Below, piece after piece: positions 18,411 through 30,800 of a stretch of DNA of 64,000 bases. Within the stretch, counting starts at the first letter, position 1. The number at the start of each line of letters is the position of its first letter. The position numbers and the translations under genes were made by a program. The DNA is taken from NCBI GenBank assembly GCA_001970955.1, contig MPUH01000080.1, positions 1 to 64,000 of the forward strand, read 5' to 3'. The notes beneath the pieces are model-generated. The model searched no databases, had not been told where the DNA came from, and saw only the letters and a program-made list of their open reading frames with translations. The stretch comes from Stentor coeruleus. Its lineage: Eukaryota > Ciliophora > Heterotrichea > Heterotrichida > Stentoridae.

Positions 18411-18920
18411 TGCGTAATTGCAATTTTAGTTTGATGTTTGGAATATTTAAATATGTGGGCTATAGATTTTTTTCGTATTTAGGTTGGAGAATAAGTGTAT
18501 AGCCAGGAGTGAACTAGTTACCTTAATTTTTTGAAGAAAGGTATCTTTATTTGAAATCCTAATAAAAGTTACATAATGAATATATAATTCAATAAAAACT
18601 TATAAAATTATATACTTTATTAAACATATAACCCTCCCCAAGCTATTTTTAAGAAAATCATACTAAGACTAAACCACACTTTTAACTATTAAAATTCTAA
18701 CCTAAAATCAAAACAGCTGCATCCATTTACATTCAGAAGAACTCAAATTTGTGCCGATACATCATCAAATCATATTATTTTAAATCATATTTAAACCAAA
18801 ATGATTACTTTATCTTAAATCAAAAGTATTTTTTAAGCCAAACCATCGATTTTAAATACTTCTCATTAAAACACCTCGAATTTTGCAATGAAAATCTATC
18901 TCCCAATATCACCCTAATAA
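18411..18920. other. Intergenic, nothing recognised
   Basis: The 3' flank of the kinase is G-rich. From about 18600 it turns C- and A-rich and G-poor up to the XMAP215 start, which fits a promoter-side flank. An open frame at 18749-18946 overlaps the next start and has no support. Confidence 0.55.
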
Positions 18921-21900
18921 ATGGAGCCTTTACCTCAGACATTTGAAAATTCATCAGGATATCCTCAAGAAGAAGAAGAAAAAGAAGAAACAGGCCCACT
19001 CGAATCGCGAGTGGATTCAAAAAACTGGAAAACCCGATCTAAAGCTTATGCTGAACTAGCATCTTTACTTCAAATCCCATCATCCCCTCTCTATTCCAAC
19101 TACCTTTCTAGCGTGGGTAAATTCATCTCAGATTCAAATCCTGGCGCACAAGGGAAAGCTTTAGACATAGTCGCAGTCTATATCAAAAACCAACCAGACC
19201 TACTTATTAACCAAAGTGAAAACATAACCAAAGCACTTATAGAAAAATGCATGACCAGCGCTAAAAACAATATAAAATCTGACAGTTCAACTCTAATTCT
19301 TGACTTTTTTGCTATACACAAAGACAACTTTGAAGGTATAATAAACGGGCTTTTACAATGTATTAATAACAAAAATCTAAAAGTTCAAGCATTAGGAATT
19401 AGCACAGTCAATAGTATTATAAACTCTTTTGGTATAGAAAAATTATCATTCAAACCATTTGTATCATCTTTAGAAAAAGCTGCATCAGCAAGTAACCCTT
19501 CAGTTCGTGGAGAAGCTTTATCATTCTATAAAGAATGTTATCGTTGGGTTAGAGAATTGATAAAACCATATGTTGAGAAATTGAAAAAACCTCAACAAGA
19601 TGAGCTTCAAAAAGCTTTTGAAGAAATAACTGAATACCCAAGTCCGACTAGATGGTTAAAATGTGAAGAATCTCGGGCAAAATCCTCACAAAGTGAAAGA
19701 AAAGTTAATAAAGGGTTGGATATTTATGATATGGCTGATGCTAAGGATATATTTACTAAATATGGGGAAAACTGGGTTAATACAGTTTTGAGTATGGAGA
19801 AATGGACTGATAAAAAACAAGCATTACAAGAGTTAAATAATGATGCGAATTATCCAAAACTAGCAGAAAAGTCCCCAATTGAGCTTGTAACTTTAGCTAA
19901 AAGGCTTTTAAACGATAGCAATTTACAAGTTATGCTCCAGTCATTAAAACTTGTTGGTCTTCTTGCTAAGGGTCAAAGGAAGTTTTTTGAACCTTATTCA
20001 AGACAACTTTTACCGTTAATACTTCAGAAATTTAAAGATAAAAAAACACAAGTTCTTCAAGAAACACATTCAACTTTAGATAACCTTATGTACAGTTTAT
20101 CATTTGAAAATGCTTATGAAGATATTAAAGATGCACTTGAAGATACAAACCCAACTGTAAAAACCAATACTTGTGCCTGGCTTGAAAGAGTTTTTGACTC
20201 ATTATCTTCATCTGAGTCTAAAAACATAATAAAACTCATAACTGGGATTTGTAAAAAAAACACAGATGACTCATCACCTGAGGTAAGAAATAGTACTTGT
20301 AAACTTTTGGCTGTTATGCTTAAGAAATTTTCTGATATTGTCGGCCCTATGCTTAAAGATTTACCCGCAGTTAAGATGAAGAAAATTGATGAGAATTCAA
20401 TTGAAGTAGTTCCTGAGAAAATAAAAAAAGAACCTGAAAAAAAAATCGAAAAAGATAAACCAACAAGTGGATCACAAAAAAAACTTATAGTTAAAGAAAT
20501 ACCAACACCTACAAATAAAGGAAATAAAAACACTCAAATTGATGAAGATAGTCAAAGTTTAACCCCTGAAGAAGCTGAGAATACAATCCAAGAATTCCTC
20601 CCAGGCAATATAATTCAGCAACTTAAAGATAACGCTTGGAAAGAAAAACAAGCTGGACTTTTAGCTTTGCAACAATGGGCAGAATATAATATTCTTATAT
20701 TAAACAAACATAATGAATCAATATTACGTTTTATTAGGACAACAGTTAAAGATTGGAAGGAAAACAATTTTAATGTGGTCAAAGCGGCATTTGAATTTTA
20801 TAAATTTACTAGTGAAAAATGTACAATTTCAAAACGCACAGCTTTTGGTGTATTAATCCCAGCGGCTTTAGATAAATTTGCTGATATTAAACTTGTTGAA
20901 GTATATTCTTCTTGTATATATGCAATAACTGAAGTTGTTGGGCCAAAATATGTTGTTAATATGTTAATAAAAAACACAGGGGAAAGTAATAAGCCGAAAG
21001 TTGTATCTGAATGTTGTGTGTGTATTGGGAAAATAGTTTCTGAATATGGTGTTCATAGTGTAAGTTTAAAAGAGATTATTGAGTATGCGAAAAATGGGTT
21101 AAATGGGGCGAATCCTCAAATAAAAAAAGCAAGTCAAAATTTGATAGTTTTGATATATAGTTTCATAGGAGAAAAGCTTATAAGTTTATTAAGCGATATT
21201 AAAGAATCTACTATGAAAGTTCTTCAAGAAGATTTTGCTAAGACACAAATTATTAATAAGACTTCGTTTAAATTGGCTAAAGGGCAAGAGGAAGTTAAGT
21301 TTGATGCGAAAAAAATCCTCGAAGACGCGATAACGAAAAATAATATAGAAAAACTCATAACCCCAGGAATGCTGAAAAAAATCTCAGACTCTAATTGGAA
21401 GCTTAGAAAAGAAGGTCTTGAAGAATTTGAAGCTATTTTAGATAATAGTGGGGGTAGGGTTTTACCTACAGGGCTAGAAAGTATAATCAAAGCTCTTGTA
21501 AGTAGATTATCAGATCCAAATAAAGCTCTTATACGTCAAGCTTTGATTTTATCAGGAAAACTTGCTAATTCTCTAGGAAGTGATTCTAAGCATTTTGCTA
21601 AGCAAATGTTCCCAGCGATAATCAATTGCTTAGCTGATAAACAGAATCTTTTAAGAGTTGATGCATTAGCAGCTATGAATAAATGGGGAGAAGAAGCAGG
21701 TTTAGATCAGGTTATTATATATTCTGCTGGACCTTTGAATACAGATAATCCTGAACTTCGTAGTGAACTTTTGAAATGGTTGTTAGATCATAAAACTTCT
21801 TTTAAAGAAGTTGATATGAAAAATTATATACAAGCTAGTTTATCTTGTTTACAAGATCGATCAGCGACTATAAGAAATTTGGCTGAAGTGTTTTTTTCAG

Positions 21901-24854
21901 AAATTGTTGAAATTGTGACTTTTGATGCTTTTTTACCTTATTTGAAGGATATTAAACCTGCTGTTATGAATACTTTGAATTTAATATTTGAGAAATATAA
22001 AAGAAGACCAAGTATGGAAGAGTCAGTTGAAAATACGTCGTTACCACCAAAGATCCCAAGGAGTAATACTAAAGAAGGAAACAGATCGACGTCTAAGGAA
22101 TGTGTGAGGAAAAAAAGCGTTTGTGCAACGAAGACTATTAGTCAGGCTGAATTGAAAAGTCCATTGAAAAAAACTAGGTCAATGATGGCTGAAAGTGTGG
22201 AAATCGCTATTGTTGCTGTTGGGAATAAAGAAAAACGTCTTGAGGTTGAAGCGAGAAATAAATGGTCAGTTGAAGATATTAGACCTGATTTTAATGAAAA
22301 ACTCAAAGATCAAATGCGGGTCTGCTTTTCAGGCGATCTTTTTGTTTTGCTTTTAAGCCAGGACTTTAAAAGGCAAATCGAGGGTGTTGGGCATATCAAT
22401 GGTTTTTTAACATCACAAAGCAGGGAAGTTATTGAAATATTAGATATCATCTTTAGATGGATTTGGATAAAAATGCTTGAAATGGGGAACACCCAATTGC
22501 TTAAAGCAATTATTGAAATGACTCAGGCAATGATTAATATGCTTGCTGAACAAAAATATACATTACATGAAGTTGAAGCGGGGCTATTTCTACCAATAAT
22601 GTGTGAAAAAAGTGGAAATGCAAATTTCAAATCAAACATCAGAGGTATTATGCATAGTTCAACCAAAATCTACCCTCCAGAAAAAGTATTTATCTTTGTT
22701 CTAACTGGATGTAATTCAAAAAACACAAAATCAAAAGTAGAATGTCTTGAAGAAATAGCTTCATTAATCCAAGATTTCGGTATAAGCATAACTCAATCAA
22801 AAGATGTTAAAACTATAGCGAAATATGCTAATTCTACTGATAATAACGTCCGCACAGCGGCCGTGCAAACAATGGGGGAAATTTTTAAAGTAGCAGGTGA
22901 AAAGACTTGGGGTATGATTGGAGATATCCCAGACAAAATCAAAGACCTTTTTGAACAGCGTTTTAAAGCAGTTTCAGGTGTAAGTTTAGCAGGTCCAAAT
23001 CGTCGTCTAAGTGTTCGTGATCCAATGCCAAAAATCATCACACCAAAAAGCTCCAAAATCCGAAGTAGTTTTGAAGAAGCCAGATCATTAACCCCATACA
23101 GCACTCGTGAAGAGCCAGAAGGAGGGAGGACCGAACGTATTTTCGACCCAGAAAACACAAAAATTGACATAAAAAAAACACTTGCCAACACATTACGTAA
23201 ACCTGAAGAATCAAAACAAGATAAAAAACCTGAAATCATACAAAAACTCAACCAAAATATCAAATCTGAAAAGCCACAAATTTTAGAAGAAAAAACAGCT
23301 GAATTTGTTTTACCTAAGAATATTATTGAAAATTTAAAACCTAAAGAGGAAAAAACTGAAAGGACTATAAACTATCAGAAACCTGTTAATAACAATAGTA
23401 GGATTTTTGTTATGGAGAAAAATACTATTGATATGCCAATAAATAATATACGTAAAGTATTAGAAGAACCAAAAATTCCTATTTTTTCTGAAAGTGATGA
23501 AAACCTTTTAAATGATTCGGCAAAATTTGAAGATCATAAAGGCGAATTAGATAAAAATATCGATGTGTTAAAACATGGAGATATGAGCTCAAAAGTAGAT
23601 GCACTAGTCGCTATAAATGATTTAATACTAAATAACCTTGATAGTCACAAAGAAGAGCTCCAGAAAAAAGCAAATCTTTTATGTGATGCTCTGACAAAAG
23701 TTATTATAAACACATTTGAAAGGCCTATTGATGATATTCCTTTAAGATTTGCAAAGTATTTTTTAAATGTTGTGCATAAAGTTTGTTCAACAAAAATCAT
23801 CATGCGAGAGTTGACTGAAGGGTCTCTTTTTGCCCTTGTCGAGCAGGTTTTAACCCGCCTGCTTATCGAAGAACTTGAAAAAGTTGGGGAAAAAGGTGAA
23901 GGTGAAGTAATGTTAAAAACCTTAAACGGGACTATGTTAAGAGTATTAGAGCATTCAAGGCCAACAACAATAATTGTAGTCCTTATAAAGCTTTTAACAA
24001 AACACAAGTCTAGCAATTCCTTAATAAAAATGCCAGGTCTCGTTATAAGATGTCTTTTAAAACTTACAAAAGTCCTTAACACGGTTATGAATCAAATTGA
24101 TGTTTCTAAAATTTTTATTTCAATACATGAATATTTAGTACAATACAAAGCTGTAGTTGGGGATGATTTAAGCATAAAAACAATCAAATCATTAGTAAAT
24201 GAAATTGTAAAATTACAAGGAAATAATGTTTGGGCATCATATGAAGCTGTAAGACAACATCATTCACCTGATATGCAGATTGAAAAATGGATAATTATTA
24301 TGCTTAACAGTTCAAATTATTCATCAAACTTTACTGAAAGTAAGACTGATACAGAACTTGCTGAGCTTTTTATTTTCCTTAATCAAGATTATGTGTTAGG
24401 GATTAAAAAACTTTCTGATTATATTGAAAAAAATGCTGATGTCGATTTGTCAGGATTTTTAAATAATTTACCACCTAAACTTAGTGAGAGGGTTATTAAT
24501 GATTTGAAGAAAAATAAAGAGAAAAATATGAGAAAAGATACTAGAGATGGCAAAGAGCAAAAAATTAATTTAGAGATAAGGGAAAATCATGATATAATGG
24601 AAAATAGGACTAATCATTTTGAAGATACTAGTGTTTCTGGGTATAATTTTAGAGAGTTTCAAAGACGTTTGGATATTATGAAGCAGAGATATGGATTGTC
24701 AAGTAACCCTCCTCCAGTAGAATTTAACACAACTTTAAATGATTTGAAAAACAAAGTTAATAATTTGTTGAACAAGTCTACAGCTAATGAAGATCAGAAT
24801 CTTGTGAATGATCTTAAGACAAGAATACAGAATCTTAATCGAATAAATAAATGA
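18921..24854 (+). CDS. XMAP215/ch-TOG family microtubule polymerase
   Basis: A 1977-residue protein in one frame. It consists of HEAT-repeat TOG arrays, each opening with the tubulin-binding loop tryptophan or its equivalent: WKTRSKAY (about residue 36), WTDKKQALQEL (295), WKEKQAGLLAL (572), WKLRKEGLEEF (825) and a diverged FKRQIEGVGHI (1151). A further array-like start, KVDALVAINDL, sits near 1558. Charged linkers separate them. The region after 1030 is basic and Ser-rich and fits a microtubule-lattice contact. Five TOGs plus a C-terminal domain is the animal ch-TOG layout. The family adds tubulin to plus ends and works at centrosomes and basal bodies. A tubulin-modifying carboxypeptidase gene follows on the same strand. 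Confidence 0.96.
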   Translation: MEPLPQTFENSSGYPQEEEEKEETGPLESRVDSKNWKTRSKAYAELASLLQIPSSPLYSNYLSSVGKFISDSNPGAQGKALDIVAVYIKNQPDLLINQSENITKALIEKCMTSAKNNIKSDSSTLILDFFAIHKDNFEGIINGLLQCINNKNLKVQALGISTVNSIINSFGIEKLSFKPFVSSLEKAASASNPSVRGEALSFYKECYRWVRELIKPYVEKLKKPQQDELQKAFEEITEYPSPTRWLKCEESRAKSSQSERKVNKGLDIYDMADAKDIFTKYGENWVNTVLSMEKWTDKKQALQELNNDANYPKLAEKSPIELVTLAKRLLNDSNLQVMLQSLKLVGLLAKGQRKFFEPYSRQLLPLILQKFKDKKTQVLQETHSTLDNLMYSLSFENAYEDIKDALEDTNPTVKTNTCAWLERVFDSLSSSESKNIIKLITGICKKNTDDSSPEVRNSTCKLLAVMLKKFSDIVGPMLKDLPAVKMKKIDENSIEVVPEKIKKEPEKKIEKDKPTSGSQKKLIVKEIPTPTNKGNKNTQIDEDSQSLTPEEAENTIQEFLPGNIIQQLKDNAWKEKQAGLLALQQWAEYNILILNKHNESILRFIRTTVKDWKENNFNVVKAAFEFYKFTSEKCTISKRTAFGVLIPAALDKFADIKLVEVYSSCIYAITEVVGPKYVVNMLIKNTGESNKPKVVSECCVCIGKIVSEYGVHSVSLKEIIEYAKNGLNGANPQIKKASQNLIVLIYSFIGEKLISLLSDIKESTMKVLQEDFAKTQIINKTSFKLAKGQEEVKFDAKKILEDAITKNNIEKLITPGMLKKISDSNWKLRKEGLEEFEAILDNSGGRVLPTGLESIIKALVSRLSDPNKALIRQALILSGKLANSLGSDSKHFAKQMFPAIINCLADKQNLLRVDALAAMNKWGEEAGLDQVIIYSAGPLNTDNPELRSELLKWLLDHKTSFKEVDMKNYIQASLSCLQDRSATIRNLAEVFFSEIVEIVTFDAFLPYLKDIKPAVMNTLNLIFEKYKRRPSMEESVENTSLPPKIPRSNTKEGNRSTSKECVRKKSVCATKTISQAELKSPLKKTRSMMAESVEIAIVAVGNKEKRLEVEARNKWSVEDIRPDFNEKLKDQMRVCFSGDLFVLLLSQDFKRQIEGVGHINGFLTSQSREVIEILDIIFRWIWIKMLEMGNTQLLKAIIEMTQAMINMLAEQKYTLHEVEAGLFLPIMCEKSGNANFKSNIRGIMHSSTKIYPPEKVFIFVLTGCNSKNTKSKVECLEEIASLIQDFGISITQSKDVKTIAKYANSTDNNVRTAAVQTMGEIFKVAGEKTWGMIGDIPDKIKDLFEQRFKAVSGVSLAGPNRRLSVRDPMPKIITPKSSKIRSSFEEARSLTPYSTREEPEGGRTERIFDPENTKIDIKKTLANTLRKPEESKQDKKPEIIQKLNQNIKSEKPQILEEKTAEFVLPKNIIENLKPKEEKTERTINYQKPVNNNSRIFVMEKNTIDMPINNIRKVLEEPKIPIFSESDENLLNDSAKFEDHKGELDKNIDVLKHGDMSSKVDALVAINDLILNNLDSHKEELQKKANLLCDALTKVIINTFERPIDDIPLRFAKYFLNVVHKVCSTKIIMRELTEGSLFALVEQVLTRLLIEELEKVGEKGEGEVMLKTLNGTMLRVLEHSRPTTIIVVLIKLLTKHKSSNSLIKMPGLVIRCLLKLTKVLNTVMNQIDVSKIFISIHEYLVQYKAVVGDDLSIKTIKSLVNEIVKLQGNNVWASYEAVRQHHSPDMQIEKWIIIMLNSSNYSSNFTESKTDTELAELFIFLNQDYVLGIKKLSDYIEKNADVDLSGFLNNLPPKLSERVINDLKKNKEKNMRKDTRDGKEQKINLEIRENHDIMENRTNHFEDTSVSGYNFREFQRRLDIMKQRYGLSSNPPPVEFNTTLNDLKNKVNNLLNKSTANEDQNLVNDLKTRIQNLNRINK

Positions 24855-25695
24855 TTTATAATAGAATTAATTTAGGGTTTATGAAAAGGTAGTATTGAAA
24901 TTAACACCCTATTATTAGATTAAAATAATACCCTAATTATTTTTAAGATATTTATTATTGTATTTAGTATTTATAATGATATTTTTAAAGAAAATAGTAT
25001 AAATGTAAGGAATAAATACTGTTAAAGTAACAATAATTCATTAGTTACAAGTTCAATATAATAATTAAGCATCAGTCCTCTTTTTTCAGCATAAAACCAT
25101 TTAACCGTGATATATTTATGAATAAACTCAGTAAGCCTATTTGACAAAGTTCTTATATAAAGACAAACAAGATTTGTCATAATCAGTGCAATCATAAGCC
25201 CTGAATAAAATTTCTAAGTTTTTACATAGTAAGTCGTGTTAGCTTCATCTATAAGGAAAATTATTAAATTCTTTATAGCTCATCTTAAAACATCCAATTT
25301 TCACTGTGAAAACAATAAATAGTACTGAGATAAGGATTTATTCTAACACTTCCTACTATTTTTTTAGAATTCAAAACTGATGAATTCGAATAATGATTTT
25401 CCTTTCGAATATGAGATTTTGTTGTTATATAAAATAAAGTAAAAGATAATAAATATATTTTAAAAAAATTCTATTGATTATATCTTAAACATAATACATC
25501 ACTATTTTATATAATAATTACTTGTAAATACTAAAACAAAAGTCCTTATCATTAATTACTACAAACAAAATCTCCCTCTCACAAAAAATAATTCATCATT
25601 TTATCACCTTACAACCTATAATTTTCAGCATAAAAATCTTTCGATCCCATCTAATTCTTCACACTTCCCTCTATGAATTTATTATATAAATCATA
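24855..25695. other. Intergenic with a possible channel-tail remnant
   Basis: Mostly AT-rich. The exception is a minus-strand frame at 25022-25195, entered separately. From about 25540 to 25690 the + strand is C-rich and G-poor, as in other promoter-side flanks. Confidence 0.5.
25022..25195 (-). pseudogene. Possible remnant of a TRP-like channel C-terminus
   Basis: A 57-codon minus-strand frame starts MIALIMTNLVCLYIRT and continues with AEKRGLMLNYYIELV. The order (hydrophobic helix containing an Asn, a polar stretch, then an A-E helix) resembles the helix-6 and post-helix region of the two channel genes here. The frame can be followed upstream only to a stop near 25211. It could be a chance frame. 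If real, it is the end of a lost channel gene. Confidence 0.3.
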
Positions 25696-27417
25696 ATGGA
25701 TTTTGAAAGTCCACACCAAGACAGTATAACAATAGACAATCTTACTTTTTACAGCAACTTTGACTCAGGAAACATGTGCAGAGTAGAAAAATTCGGCCAA
25801 AACACTGTAACATTGATTTAGTATGAAATTTTTGTATGTCCAGATGCAGCAAGTGCTGGTTTCAACAGTTACCGAACCTGGTTTTACTTCGGAGTTAAAG
25901 GTTTTCGAAAGGCAACAAGTGTGAAAATCTGCATCGCAAATTTAAACTACATGAAAGTTTTCAGTACACCCGGGTATAGACCGGTTTGGAAATGTACACC
26001 AGGGCAGTCTGAATGGCAAAGAGTCCCTGGAGAAGCTTTTTACGAGCCTGGGAACAATGGTTTTTATAGATATACATGGAGTTTTGACATAAATCATGCT
26101 GATTGTGATTACTTTTTTGCATATGCTACACCTTATTCTTACTCAGACATAATGAAGTCTATAAAGTTTTTTGAGAAAACCTGCTCGCCTGATGTATATT
26201 TTTTTAGAGAAATTATAGTATTAAGTATTGATAGTCGTCCTGTTGAACTAGTTACTATATCGTGTAAATGCAATTTTCTTGATGCTGAAGAAGAAAGGAT
26301 TAGTGGATTGTTTCCTGAAATAAACCCAAGATGCCTTGTTGGGAAAAAACCAATAGTATTTATTACCGCTAGGGTACATCCTGGAGAAACTCCAGCTTCG
26401 TTTCTTTTAGATGGAGTTTTTAAACTTATATTAGGAAATGATCCTAGAGGACAAGCTTTAAGATCTGCGTTTGTTTTTAAGATCATACCGGTATTAAACC
26501 CAGATGGAGTTTTTAATGGGAATTTTCGTGTTGACCAAAATGGGGTTAATTTAAATAGGTGTTATGCTGATCCTAATGAAAGTTTACATCCTACTATTTT
26601 TGCAGCTAAAGCATATTTTCAGTATCATTCTCAAAACATTAAGTATTATTTTGATTTTCATGCCCATGCATCTAAAAGAAGCTGTTTTCTTTTTGGTAAT
26701 GCTTTAGAAATGGAAAAACAAATAGACAATCAGCTTTTGGCTAAGTTAATAGAAATTAATACAAGTTATTTTGAATACTCTGAATGCGATTTTAGTGAGA
26801 AATCCATGAGTTCAAAAGATCCTAAGGATCATAACACCAAAGAAGGAAGCGGAAGAGTTGCTTTATATAAACTGTCAAATATAATCCATTGTTACACAAT
26901 TGAATGTGCTTATTTTATATTAAGACCTTTACATCCTATTGCCCCACCTATAATTTATAAAACAGGAAAAAGATTTTTAGAAAATACAAATGATGAAAGC
27001 GTTCAAATAGTCCAGGTTTTTAATAGAACTTTTTTCGATAATGTTTCATCAGGGATTATGATTGCAATATTAGACATGGAGAAAATAAATCCAGTCTCAA
27101 GATTACCACTTAGTGTTTTTAGATATTTAGAAGCAGGAAAAGAATGGATTAAAGCAAGGATATTAGCTCATTATAGACTTATAGGGAAAAATTGTTCTAG
27201 GTTGAATTTATTGAAGTCTGAAGGACGGGCTGAAAGAGCTACGGTTTTGCCTAGGCTGCCAGAAAGAAAAGTTCATAAAATGAATCTTATAACTCCAATT
27301 TTTAATGAAGTCTCATCCAGTACAAGCCAGAATCGAGTCCTTTTTTCGCTAGGTAGAATGGTAAATAGAAGCATAGATGATAGCACAAGATACAAGACGC
27401 ATCTCAAGTTTTCCTAG
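25696..27417 (+). CDS. Cytosolic carboxypeptidase (CCP/AGBL, M14), one 15-base intron
   Basis: Removing the intron at 25807-25821 gives 568 residues starting MDFESPHQDS. The first about 155 residues form the beta-sandwich N-domain characteristic of CCPs (SFDINHADCDYFFAYATPYSY). The M14 zinc carboxypeptidase domain follows: VHPGETPAS with the H and E zinc ligands, PVLNPDGVFNGNFR, GVNLNRCY, DFHAHASKR with the third zinc ligand, and TIECAY with the catalytic glutamate. CCPs trim glutamate side chains or C-terminal residues from tubulin. The sequence does not show which of these it does. The basic tail after residue 470 is not recognised. Its position beside XMAP215 fits a microtubule theme but need not be functional. 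Confidence 0.95.
25807..25821 (+). other. 15-nt intron in CCP gene
   Basis: GTAACATTGATTTAG lies between codons and carries an in-frame TAG. Removal joins exon 1 (37 codons) to the CCP N-domain. A is at position 10. Confidence 0.92.
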
Positions 27418-27872
27418 ACTGCTCAGGCCTTTGAGAAATCATTCGTAAATAATTTAAATTTAACCAGAATATTATTATTTATGTAGTGAATATTAAGATG
27501 AATGTAATATAAATGTAATAAATCTTAAATCAATAACTAAAAGGCATGTTTGAATAATTGAAGGTTTAAAATTTATCTAATTCATATACAATTTAAGAAT
27601 CATTGTTGGTTAATAGGTAAATAATATTGTTTTTAAGATTAAAAGAGAATATAAATATAGCATAATAAACTAATAAATAGATTTCATGGCTAGTTTTCAA
27701 ACTTTATTAGTAAATATCTTGTGTTAGAATAAACAATAATTCAAAAATAAAAATTGTATATTTTGTGTGAGGATTCGAAATTGTTTAGATGCTAGAAAAA
27801 GTTATTTTCCGTATTTATTATAATAGTTATAAATATATTAAGATAAGATTAAGATTTTTATAATAGTTATAA
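27418..27872. other. Intergenic, AT-rich, nothing recognised
   Basis: An 18-base word, TTTATAATAGTTATAAAT, occurs twice, at about 27819 (variant) and 27857, directly before the start of the WD40-channel gene. No other structure was seen. Confidence 0.5.
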
Positions 27873-30800
27873 ATGTCAAATAGCCTTAAAGAACAGCTCG
27901 TAGAAAAGTCTGATAATTCTAAAGGTAGCCTTCTCTTAGAGTCTAAAAAAAGCTCTAACATCAGTGAGAGTAGAAAGGACTATGATGTTGAAGAACTTAG
28001 TAAGGTGTTAAAATACATACAATCTGAACACAAGCTAGGTCTTTCTAGTTCTTTAATAAGCTCTTTTAATGGCCACACTGGTAGTGTTGTGAGTGTGAGT
28101 TTTAGTCCCGATGGAAAATTTTGGGCAACAGGGTCATTTGACAACCAAATAAAAATCTGGAACCTCACCACAAAAAAAGAAGAATTTTCCCTAATAGGGC
28201 ATACCTCTTATGTATCCTCCATATGCTTTAGCCCTGATGGAAAAATTCTTGCAAGTGGATCAGGTGATAAATCAATAAAACTATGGGACCTTAATGATAA
28301 AAAGGAAACCATAACATTAAAAGGCCATACAGGAACTATCTGGAGTTTATGTTTTACTTCAGATAGCAAAACCCTTATAAGTGGCTCTGGAGATAAATCA
28401 ATCAAACTTTGGAACATCTCAGAACAAAAAGAAGAATTCACTCTAACAGGCCATTCTTCTTATGTTTCAAGTATAAGCCTAAGCAAAAATGGTAAGCTTT
28501 TAGCAAGTGGCTCACACGATAAAACAATAAAACTCTGGAATTTGACTGAAAAACAATTAGAATATACATTATCAGGCCATACAAACAGTGTTACAAGTGT
28601 GTGTTTTAGCCCAGATGGTAAATTTATCTCAAGTGGTTCAAAAGATAACTCAGTAAAAATATGGAATTTATCAAAGAAAAAAGATGAGTTTACTTTTTGT
28701 TCACATACAAGCCCTGTAACTTGTATATGTTATCGTCCTGATGGTAAATATTTAGTAAGTTGTTCTGAAGATAAGACAGTGAAAATCTTTAATATGATGA
28801 CAAAAATAGAAGAATGTTCACTTATAGGCCATACCGAATATGTAAGATGTGTTAGTTATAGTCCAGATAACAAGTTTTTAGTTAGTGTTTCTGAAGATAA
28901 ATTATGCAAATTATGGAATCTGACACAAAAAAAAGAAGATTGCACTTTTACTGGTCATTTAAATGGAGTTACAAGTTTAAGTTTTAGTTCAGATGGTAGG
29001 TTTTTGGCTAGTGGTTCTGAGGATAATATGATAAAACTATGGAATTTATCAACAAGAAATGAAGAGTTTACATTTATTGGGCATACAAATGGTGTGACAA
29101 GTGTAAGTTTTAGCCCAAACTGCAAATATTTAGTTAGTGGTTCTGTTGATAATACTATTATAATATGGAACCTAGACAATAAACTTGAAGAATGCAAGCT
29201 TTTAGGCCATAATTCATATATTTTTAGTGTGGTTTTTAGCCCTGATGGGAAATATTTATGTAGTGGGTCTGAAGATACAACATTAAAGGTTTGGAATTTT
29301 ACTGAAAAAAGCTTAGAAACAACTTTAAATGGACATAGTGAAGCTATAAAAAGCTTAAGTTTCAGCCCTGATGGTAGGTATATAGCAAGTGGGTCATATG
29401 ATCGGAGTATAAAAATCTGGAATTTTATTGAGAAAAAAGAAGAATTTACCCTTGTTGGCCATACAGATGGTATTACAACTGTGAGTTTTAGTAAAGATGG
29501 AAGATTTGTGGCTAGTGGGTCTGATGATAGGTCAATAAAAATTTGGAGTATTTCTTTAAAGAAAGAAATTTTTATGTTTACAGGACATAAGGATACTGTA
29601 TGGAGTGTGAGTTTTTCACCTGATGGAAAATTTCTTGCAAGTGGGTCATTTGATAATACGATTAAAATATGGAATTTAGCTGAAAAAAAAGAAGAATCTA
29701 CGCTTAATGGACTTACTGAGTTAGTAAGGTGTGTTAGTTTTAGTCATGATGGGAAGTATATTGCTAGCGGATCTGGGGATTCTTTGATTAAAATGTGGGA
29801 TTTGATTGAAATAAAATCAGAGATCAGTAGGAAATACATGAAAATCAGCTTGGATGGAAGATTTTTGGCAATAAAAAATGATAATGAATCGATAAGAGTT
29901 GTATGTATAAATGGAAATGATTCTCTATGCACAATAAGGCTATTAGAAAAAAATATAGAAGACTTAAATTTCAGCAATAATAGTGCCTTACTTCATATCA
30001 CATATCCAGATATGATTAAGACTTATGATATATTTACAGGTATAGAAATATCTTCAACTACTAAATCTCAGACTAATGCAATTTCTAACAAAATCATTAA
30101 AAGTTTCGATCCACTTAGTTGTTCTGGAAATGGGTATCAAAACATTTTGCATATGATTGAAACATATTCACAACTCCAAAATAAAACCTATGACAAAATC
30201 AAAGATCCAAACTTGTGTTTTTCTAACATGAAATTCACAACAGCACATTTTTTTTCAATGCTTGGCCTAGATATCCAATTAGAAAATTTCATAAATTCAA
30301 AAAAACTTGTCTTATTCCAAGATGAATTTGGTCATGGTCCAATATATTATTCAATAAAATGTCAGCATCAAAGAATAACCGATATGTTAGTTGATTATAT
30401 GTATGAGCTTATTGAAACTGAAATTTATAGCCCAAAAACATATTTATCCTTAAGTCTTATAGAATGTGATTTACCTGATATGCTTATAAACTCTTCTCCA
30501 CAATTAGATCAATTATTATCAGTCTCACTTTTTATGCAAGAAAGTTTAGTGTATTTTGGTAACCCATTAAGCCAATTACCTATAAAAAAATTCTCCCAAT
30601 ACTCAAGAACATCATTTGATCAATACACTTCAAAAATTGGTGAAACTTTACCTTTAGTGCTAAAACAAACACCATTTAGATTACCTTCAGCTATTGGCAC
30701 ATATTCAAGTATAAACCTTATAACTTCAATATTATCATGTACTAATACAGAAATTTATAGAACAGAAATTATACAGCTTATAATAAAACAAAAATGGGAA

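Noticed and set aside
20114-24082. Several long minus-strand frames inside XMAP215
   Set aside because: They are antisense shadows of a long ORF; hydrophobic translation follows from codon bias on the other strand.
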